NCBI RefSeq assembly: GCF_910588395.1
Contig: NZ_CAJUPA010000063.1
Location: 1-7,462 of the forward strand
Length of the DNA stretch: 7,462 nt
From: an uncultured Faecalibaculum sp.
GTDB lineage: Bacteria > Bacillota_I > Bacilli_A > Erysipelotrichales > Erysipelotrichaceae
Direction: 5' to 3'
In this document: positions 1-4,243 of the stretch, piece after piece
Layout: each line of letters begins with the position of its first letter
How positions within the stretch are numbered: the stretch's first letter is position 1
Position numbers and translations under genes: made by a program
Notes under the pieces: generated by a model
What the model was told of the DNA's origin: nothing
What the model saw: only the letters and a program-made list of their open reading frames with translations
Databases searched by the model: none

Positions 1-53
1 CTGGCGCTATTTATGCGTGATAAGCCATTAACTGAGCTTGGTAGTCTATCAAG

Positions 54-59
54 TATAAT
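54..59 (+). promoter_or_regulatory. -10 box of the MATE gene promoter
   Basis: A perfect TATAAT lies 32 bp before the MATE start codon. No good -35 box stands 16-18 bp upstream: the 17-bp position reads ACTGAG. No TG extension is visible either. The promoter may therefore be weak or activator-dependent. I see no clear operator palindrome next to it. Confidence 0.55.
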
Positions 60-91
60 TTACCCGTCTGTCAATCGTGAAGGAGAAAGCC

Positions 92-1495
92 ATGAAAGAC
101 CCATCAGCTCACATCGAATCTCCCATGCTGCAGGGCTCGGTCTGGAACCGGATCCTGCTTTTTGCGCTCCCAGTCGCCACCACCGGCATGCTGGAACAGC
201 TGTTCAACGCCTCGGACATTGCCATCGTCGGCTCCTTTGCCCGGACCGGCCGCACCGAAGCTGTCGCCGCCGTCGGCACCAACAGTCCCATCGTCGGGCT
301 CCTGGTGAATTTCTTTGTCGGCTTTGCCCTGGATGCCAATGTCATCATCGCTCAGGCTGTGGAACAGCAGAAACCGAAAACCATCGAACAGGCCGTCCAG
401 ACCTCCCTGCTGCTGGCGCTGATCTGCGGTCTGGCCACCACCATTCTCGGCGAACTCGGCATCAGCCAGGTGCTGTCCCTCATGAACATCCCGGCAAATG
501 TGTTCCCCCACGCTCTGGACTACATGCGCATTTATCTCATCGGCATGCCAGCCATCCTGCTGTACAACTTCGAAGCCTCGGTCTTCCGCAGCATCGGCCA
601 GACAAAGATTCCCCAGGCCGCCCTGGCTGCCTCGGGCATCATCAACGTGCTGCTGAATCTGTTCTTTGTCATCGTGATGCATCTCACCATCGCCGGTGTC
701 GCCATCGCCACGGTGATCTCCAACATCATCAGCTCGCTGATCCTCTTCGTCATCCTGCTGAAAACCTCCAGCCCCGTCCGGCTCTCCATGCACAGACTGC
801 GCATCAGCCGGTCCATCGCAGGCCGGATCCTGCGCATCGGCATCCCCGCCGGCCTGCAAAGCTCCGTATTTGCCATTGCCAACATCATCGTCCAGACCGC
901 CATCAACAGCCTGGGCACCGTGGTCATGGCCGCCAGCAGTGCGGCATTCAACGTGGAAATCTTCTGCTACTACGTCCTGAATTCCTTCACCCAGGCCTGC
1001 ACCACCTTTGTCTCCCAGAACTACGGCGCTGGCCAGTTTGAACGCTGCAGACGGATCCTGGGTATTTCCATCGCCGAAGGCATCCTGGCCACTGTGCTGT
1101 CCATGCTCCTGGTGCTTTCCTGCGGCCGCAGCCTGCTGGCGATCTTCAACAGCAATCCCGATGTCATCGAAAACGGCTACTGGCGGCTCATGATCGTCTT
1201 CGCGGGCTATGTCTTCAGCGTTCTCTACGAAAGTTTCTCCGGCTACCTCCGGGGCTTCGGCATCTCCCTGGTACCCGCCCTGCTGACCATCCTCGGTGTC
1301 TGCGGCCTGCGCCTGGTGTGGGTCTTTGCGGTGTTCCCCTCTCACCCCTCCTTCCCGTTTCTCATGCTGTGTTTCCCCATCAGTCTCTGTCTGACCTCCC
1401 TGCTGATGGCGGGCGCCGTGCTCTGGTATCGTCCGGCTGCCAGAGAAGAAGCCGCCCGCAGGCAGGGCATGAAAGCTGCGGGTACTGAGGCCTGA
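92..1495 (+). CDS. MATE family multidrug/toxic compound efflux transporter
   Basis: This is an integral inner-membrane antiporter that uses a Na+ or H+ gradient to export cationic drugs or metabolites; the actual substrate cannot be read from sequence. The 467 residues match the usual 440-480 of the family and show about 12 hydrophobic segments in two halves. Family hallmarks are the N-terminal MLQGSVWNRILLFALP (12-27), QLFNASDIAIVG (36-47), AVAAVGTNSPIVGLLVNFFVG (58-78), the second-half segment from residue 246 (LRIGIPAGLQSS), and FVSQNYGAGQFERCRR (306-321). The C-terminal tail is short and basic. I chose ATG 92 because GAAGGAG (79-85) sits 6 bp upstream; an in-frame GTG at 77 overlaps that site and is unlikely. 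The gene stands alone, with a TATAAT box at 54-59. No regulator is adjacent, and no classical terminator follows before the tRNA promoter. The family is certain; the subfamily is not. Confidence 0.95.
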   Translation: MKDPSAHIESPMLQGSVWNRILLFALPVATTGMLEQLFNASDIAIVGSFARTGRTEAVAAVGTNSPIVGLLVNFFVGFALDANVIIAQAVEQQKPKTIEQAVQTSLLLALICGLATTILGELGISQVLSLMNIPANVFPHALDYMRIYLIGMPAILLYNFEASVFRSIGQTKIPQAALAASGIINVLLNLFFVIVMHLTIAGVAIATVISNIISSLILFVILLKTSSPVRLSMHRLRISRSIAGRILRIGIPAGLQSSVFAIANIIVQTAINSLGTVVMAASSAAFNVEIFCYYVLNSFTQACTTFVSQNYGAGQFERCRRILGISIAEGILATVLSMLLVLSCGRSLLAIFNSNPDVIENGYWRLMIVFAGYVFSVLYESFSGYLRGFGISLVPALLTILGVCGLRLVWVFAVFPSHPSFPFLMLCFPISLCLTSLLMAGAVLWYRPAAREEAARRQGMKAAGTEA

Positions 1496-1531
1496 GGCAC
1501 GGCCGTTCTGGCAAATCATCCGCTTGACCGC

Positions 1532-1562
1532 AAAAAACCAGCAGCTGCAGGTCAGCTTGCTG
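1532..1562 (-). terminator. leftward intrinsic terminator-like hairpin with no minus-strand gene
   Basis: Read on the minus strand, CAGCAAGCTG (1562-1553), a 5-base loop and CAGCTGCTG (1547-1539) form a 9-bp stem with one bulged base. One G and a run of six T (1537-1532) follow closely. That is the layout of an intrinsic terminator for leftward transcription, yet no leftward gene lies to its right before 2336. On the plus strand the stem has no T tract, so it is a poor terminator for the MATE gene. Confidence 0.5.
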
Positions 1563-1588
1563 ATCGCACCTGTCCAGAATCCATCGCC

Positions 1589-1615
1589 GATAAAACCGAT
1601 AAAACCAATAAAACC
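1589..1615 (+). repeat. three tandem copies of a 9-bp unit
   Basis: GATAAAACC, GATAAAACC and AATAAAACC follow one another exactly, ending 23 bp before the -35 box of the tRNA-Leu promoter. The unit is A-rich in an otherwise GC-rich region. It could act as an upstream (UP-like) element or be a simple slippage repeat; the sequence does not decide. Confidence 0.7.
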
Positions 1616-1638
1616 GTCACCCTTTTTTCAGAAAACTG

Positions 1639-1667
1639 TTGATTCCCGGAGATGGGTTTGATACTAT
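1639..1667 (+). promoter_or_regulatory. promoter of tRNA-Leu (extended -10)
   Basis: A TTGATT -35 box (1639-1644), a 17-bp spacer and a TACTAT -10 box (1662-1667) with a TG extension (1659-1660) make a good sigma-70-type promoter. The predicted start near 1674 leaves a leader of about 26 bases before the mature tRNA. Confidence 0.8.
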
Positions 1668-1699
1668 AAGCAGGCAGTCAGCGATTGCAGAAACAATAT

Positions 1700-1784
1700 G
1701 GGGTCGTGGTGGAATTGGCAGACACGCTATCTTCAGGCGGTAGTGAGGCAACTCGTGTGCGTTCGAGTCGCATCGACCCCACCA
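1700..1784 (+). tRNA. tRNA-Leu, anticodon CAG
   Basis: This is a class II tRNA of 85 bases. The acceptor stem GGGGTCG (1700-1706) pairs fully with CGACCCC (1774-1780), followed by discriminator A and an encoded CCA (1782-1784). The D arm contains the usual leucine sequence GTGGAATTGGCAGACAC. The anticodon stem CTATC/GGTAG closes the loop TTCAGGC, giving anticodon CAG, which reads CTG. A long variable arm has a GAG/CTC stem, and the T loop is TTCGAGT. CTG is by far the most used leucine codon in the neighbouring genes, so this is probably a major leucine tRNA. The gene is monocistronic, with its own promoter and terminator. Confidence 0.97.
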
Positions 1785-1796
1785 TTCAGAAAATAT

Positions 1797-1834
1797 AGTC
1801 GGACACATGCATTGTGTCTGACTTTTTCTGTTTT
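1797..1834 (+). terminator. intrinsic terminator of tRNA-Leu
   Basis: An 11-bp stem, AGTCGGACACA (1797-1807) with TGTGTCTGACT (1813-1823), has one G-U pair and a 5-base loop. TTTTT, C, T, G and TTTT follow, the first T belonging to the stem. It starts 12 bases after the CCA end. Confidence 0.92.
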
Positions 1835-1929
1835 GTGCCAGATGTTCACACTGCCTTTCCCTGCTGCCTGCCATCCCTTCTTTCACCCCCATTACGGGCA
1901 TCTCTCTGCCAGTTCCGGTCCTCTGCGGA

Positions 1930-1935
1930 TACAAT
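1930..1935 (+). promoter_or_regulatory. possible -10 box of the DUF2500-like gene
   Basis: TACAAT lies 31 bp before the start codon. The best -35 candidate is a poor CTGCCA (1906-1911), 18 bp upstream. Because a strong terminator follows the tRNA, this gene needs its own promoter and this is the best candidate visible, but it is a weak match. Confidence 0.35.
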
Positions 1936-1966
1936 CAGGTACAGAACCATACAGGAGGCATCGGTT

Positions 1967-2227
1967 ATGTGCGACAGTGATACCCACAGCATCATGGCGG
2001 TGGTCGCCGCCAAAGAAGGACAATATGACGAGATTCCGCCGGAGATTGACCCGGATGGCGATCCGGTATACCGGGCTGCATTCAAAACCGCAGACGGCGT
2101 CAAGATTTTCTGGATCACCTCCGAAGAGTACTATCGCCTGGAAGTGGGAATGAAAGGACTCCTGACCTGGAAAGGCGATGAGCTGCTTTCCTTTGGAAAC
2201 TGGATCAGGTCATTCAGCATTCAGTGA
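1967..2227 (+). CDS. small soluble protein with a DUF2500/YhhM-like domain
   Basis: The product is 86 residues. ATG 1967 is chosen because AGGAGG (1953-1958) lies 8 bp upstream; the open frame runs back to 1814 but would cross the tRNA terminator. Residues 1-34 are acidic and polar (IPPEIDPDGDP). Residues 35-77 follow the pattern Y-x-A-x-F, DG, F-x-I, EYY-x-L, G-x-KG-x-L, L-x-SF, which matches the beta-strand core of DUF2500 (E. coli YhhM-like) proteins. That family usually carries an N-terminal membrane segment; none is visible here, so this looks like a free cytosolic version. The molecular function of the family is unknown. The gene is monocistronic, lying between the tRNA terminator and a bidirectional terminator. 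The domain match rests on the residue pattern only and could be a related beta-barrel family. Confidence 0.8.
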   Translation: MCDSDTHSIMAVVAAKEGQYDEIPPEIDPDGDPVYRAAFKTADGVKIFWITSEEYYRLEVGMKGLLTWKGDELLSFGNWIRSFSIQ

Positions 2228-2263
2228 CTGCCATTCAGGCAGCCTGTATTCCGCCTCAGCAGG

Positions 2264-2312
2264 AAAAAACGGTTTGGAACAGCTTTTGAAGCTGTGGGCC
2301 AAACCGTTTTTT
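2264..2312. terminator. strong bidirectional terminator between convergent genes
   Basis: A perfect 14-bp arm, AAAAAACGGTTTGG (2264-2277), pairs with CCAAACCGTTTTTT (2299-2312). Inside it is a second hairpin, ACAGCTT (2279-2285) with AAGCTGT (2289-2295). A run of six A on one side and six T on the other gives a T tract in both directions, so it can end the DUF2500-like gene (rightward) and the acetyltransferase gene (leftward, stop at 2336). Confidence 0.93.
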
Positions 2313-2335
2313 CTGCATATCAGATCCAGCCTCTG

Positions 2336-2697
2336 TCAGTTTTCCGGAGAAAGCTGCCGGATCACTCTGGCGGGAACACCACCTGCCACCACATTGGCAG
2401 GTATATCCTTTGTCACCACAGCCCGGCACCGATCACCACGTTGTCACCAATGGTGACGCCCTGCAGCACTGTGACACTGGCACTCAGCCAGACATTTTTC
2501 CCGATGACAATACAAGCCGCCTGCAAATCATACTGCTGACCCGGTTGAAGACCGTAATTCAGTGTGGCCGAAACTGCATTGTGAGCAATCAGGGACCCAT
2601 CGCCGATCCAGATTCCACTCAGATTCTGAGCTGGCAGCTGCATCGGCAGCCAGCCGGCTTTTTCAAACCCGCCGTACTCTTCCTCTGTCCGGGTCAT
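2336..2697 (-). pseudogene. frameshifted, shortened hexapeptide-repeat O-acetyltransferase (maltose/galactoside type)
   Basis: The open frame from ATG 2697 has a strong site (GGAGGAG, 6 bp upstream) and gives 94 residues, ending in a premature stop at 2413. Hexapeptide repeats of the left-handed beta-helix fold are clear: IWIGDGSLIAHNAV (29-42), IVIGKNVWLSASVTVLQGVTIGDNVVIGAG (63-92). Past GAG92 a one-base shift at the C run 2422-2424 opens a frame reading AVVTKDIPANVVAGGVPARV, then IRQLSPEN and stop at 2336. This is the expected family C-terminus. Rejoined, the protein is 120 residues, against roughly 180-220 for intact relatives, so the N-terminal region is also missing. At residue 48, TLNYGL replaces the TLNH pattern of relatives, where His is the likely catalytic base. 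Intact members transfer acetyl from acetyl-CoA to sugars or related acceptors. A sequencing error at the homopolymer is possible, but it would not explain the other two defects. Confidence 0.85.
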
Positions 2698-2795
2698 GGC
2701 TTTCTCCTCCAGTCCTGCTGATTACAGAACAGCGAACCGGAAAACGCATTTCACATAGCAGTTTCCGATTCACTTCCACAGTTTTCATCAATAGA

Positions 2796-3426
2796 ATGGA
2801 AAGCGAAATCCGGCAGCCGGAGAATACCGTGGCAGGAACCATCCGGCTGGGTGCTGGCGGACATTGCCTGCCGGCTTCACCAGGAACATCCGGGAATCCG
2901 GTTTGACATGATCAGCGGCAACGGACGGCAGATCCTGAACTGTCTGGAGACCGGGCTGATCGACTTCGGCCTTGTGCTGCAGGAACCGGATTCCGCCAGA
3001 TACGGTTTTCTGCCTGTCCGGATTCCGGACAAATGGGGCGTTCTTATGCCGCGGGACTGCCCTCTGGCTGGCAAAGACAGCATTGATCCGGAGAATCTGG
3101 CCGGTCTGCCCCTGCTCGTATCCAGTCAGGAAGACGAAAAGCGTACACTGGACCAGCTGCTGAGTCCTGCGGGCCGGCATCCGGATATCGTGCTGCGCTA
3201 CAACCTCATTTACAACGCTTCTCTGTTCGTAAAAGCCGGTCTGGGCTATGCCGTGTGCTATGACAGTCTGATCAACACCGAAGGTACATCCCTCTGTTTT
3301 CGCCCATTCCGCCAGGAAGTGGCGATTCCCGGCTACATTCTCTGGAAAAAACATCAGGGGTTTTCCCGGGCAGCTGCCCTGTTTCTCAAGGCGCTGTATG
3401 CCGCTGCCGGAAAGACAGAAGACTGA
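2796..3426 (+). pseudogene. LysR-family transcriptional regulator remnant (effector-binding domain only)
   Basis: The frame from 2851 to 3426 encodes the effector-binding domain of a LysR regulator. It includes HQEHPGIRFDMISGNGRQIL, LIDFGLVLQEPD, KWGVLMPRDCPLAG, the core YNLIYNASLFVKAGLGYAVC and LWKKHQGFSRAAALFLK. Just upstream, a different frame (2796-2858) reads ESEIRQPENTVAGTIRLGAG, the normal linker and first strand of the same domain. The two join by a frame change at about 2850-2859. The N-terminal winged helix-turn-helix (about 65-85 residues) is absent; that stretch is occupied by the start region of the opposing acetyltransferase gene. No ribosome binding site precedes 2796 or 2851. 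Intact members of about 300 residues bind DNA as tetramers and often control the divergently transcribed neighbour, which here would be the acetyltransferase. The remnant cannot bind DNA as it stands. Confidence 0.85.
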
Positions 3427-3430
3427 ACAC

Positions 3431-3450
3431 CAGGATCCGGAAGGATCCTG
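3431..3450 (+). other. 8-bp perfect hairpin with GGAA tetraloop after the LysR remnant
   Basis: CAGGATCC and GGATCCTG flank GGAA, a GNRA-type tetraloop, beginning 4 bases after the LysR stop codon. No T run follows, so it is not a standard intrinsic terminator. GGAAGGAT (3439-3446) could instead pair with ATCCTTCC (3468-3475), and AATCCGGATT (3458-3467) is itself a palindrome, so alternative folds are possible. Confidence 0.55.
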
Positions 3451-3495
3451 ACAGCCGAATCCGGATTATCCTTCCCCGTTGCAACCGCATCCTGC

Positions 3496-3535
3496 CAGAA
3501 CAGCCTGGACACGACTCTGTGCCCAGGCTGTTCTG
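3496..3535 (-). terminator. 13-bp stem-loop just downstream of sfsA, without a T tract
   Basis: CAGAACAGCCTGG (3496-3508) pairs perfectly with CCAGGCTGTTCTG (3523-3535) across a 14-base loop. It begins 6 bases after the sfsA stop codon on the minus strand. Neither side carries a T run, so simple intrinsic termination is doubtful. It could protect the 3' end of the sfsA mRNA or be a non-canonical terminator. Confidence 0.5.
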
Positions 3536-3541
3536 CGTTCA

Positions 3542-4237
3542 TCAGACCTGTTTTGTTCCATCTGCTGTTTCCACCAGACGGCCCACAATGGTGACCTCTT
3601 CCGGACTCACCCGGCAGGCCAAGTGCCAGATTTCGACACCTGCTTCTCTGGCTTCCTCGAGTGCCCGGGCAAACGCCGGATCATTGGCTTCATTGGGCTG
3701 GACCTTCGTCACGCCATTCACCGGGATCACGAATGCCAGAACCGCCGATATTCCGGCTTCAGCCAGTCTGGCCAGTTCCCTCACATGGCGGCATCCTCTG
3801 ACAGTGGGAGCATCCGGAAACCATCCCTGTCCATCCCGCTCCAGCGTGCAGCCCTTGACCTCCATCCACACCGGCTGACCACCGCGTTCCAGATAGAAGT
3901 CAAACCGGGAAGTTCCGCAGACCTGCTCGGATTTCACCAGGTCAAACTCCCCGCAGCCCTGCAGCCAGTCCTTCATCAGCCGGTTGGGCAGTGCGGAATC
4001 AATGTTGATCACTCCACAGCCGGGTTTCTCTGCCGCCACCAGATCATAGGCTGTCTTCCGCCCGGGTTTATCCGAAGGCTCCAGCCACACAGTGGTTCCC
4101 GGCACCAGGATCTCCCGGCAGCGTCCGGTGTTTTTCACATGCACCGTTTCCGGTCTGCCATCTATTTCCACCTGTGCAATGAACCGGTTTGGCCGGCTTG
4201 CAAACCGGGCTTCCACCAGGGTCTCGGCAATCTTCAT
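3542..4237 (-). CDS. sfsA: SfsA family protein (sugar fermentation stimulation protein homolog)
   Basis: The 231 residues match the family's usual 225-240. Visible hallmarks are RFASRPNRFIAQV (11-23) in the N-terminal OB-fold part, HVKNTGRC (33-40), SRFDFYLE (110-117), WMEVKGCTLE (124-133), FPDAPTVRGCRHVREL (140-155) and NDPAFARALEEAREAGVEI (185-203). D113, E126 and K128 are spaced like the PD-(D/E)xK nuclease core that the family carries. In E. coli, SfsA is a DNA-binding protein linked to maltose metabolism genes; its role elsewhere, including any nuclease activity, is unsettled. The start follows the stop codon of the Sel1-repeat gene by 6 bp, and its weak ribosome binding site (GGGTGG) lies inside that gene's end, which points to translational coupling in one operon. 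A stem-loop follows the stop. Confidence 0.97.
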   Translation of the reverse strand: MKIAETLVEARFASRPNRFIAQVEIDGRPETVHVKNTGRCREILVPGTTVWLEPSDKPGRKTAYDLVAAEKPGCGVINIDSALPNRLMKDWLQGCGEFDLVKSEQVCGTSRFDFYLERGGQPVWMEVKGCTLERDGQGWFPDAPTVRGCRHVRELARLAEAGISAVLAFVIPVNGVTKVQPNEANDPAFARALEEAREAGVEIWHLACRVSPEEVTIVGRLVETADGTKQV

Positions 4238-4243
4238 GTCCGC

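Noticed and set aside
77..91. GTG at 77 as the MATE start
   Set aside because: The GTG overlaps the strong GAAGGAG site (79-85) that is correctly spaced for ATG 92.
104..1519. A 471-codon open frame antisense to the MATE gene
   Set aside because: It lies opposite a certain membrane transporter, has no ribosome binding site, and its Gly/Asp/Gln-rich composition is what a reverse-read, GC-biased gene gives.
1623..1628. The T6 run as the terminator of the MATE gene
   Set aside because: No stem-loop precedes the T run; the sequence before it is the A-rich tandem repeat.
1767..1784. tRNA-Leu 3' end as an integration attachment site
   Set aside because: No second copy of the tRNA 3' end and no integrase gene are visible in the window.
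1617..1934. A 105-codon minus-strand frame opposite tRNA-Leu
   Set aside because: It crosses the tRNA and its terminator antisense, and has no ribosome binding site or recognisable domain.
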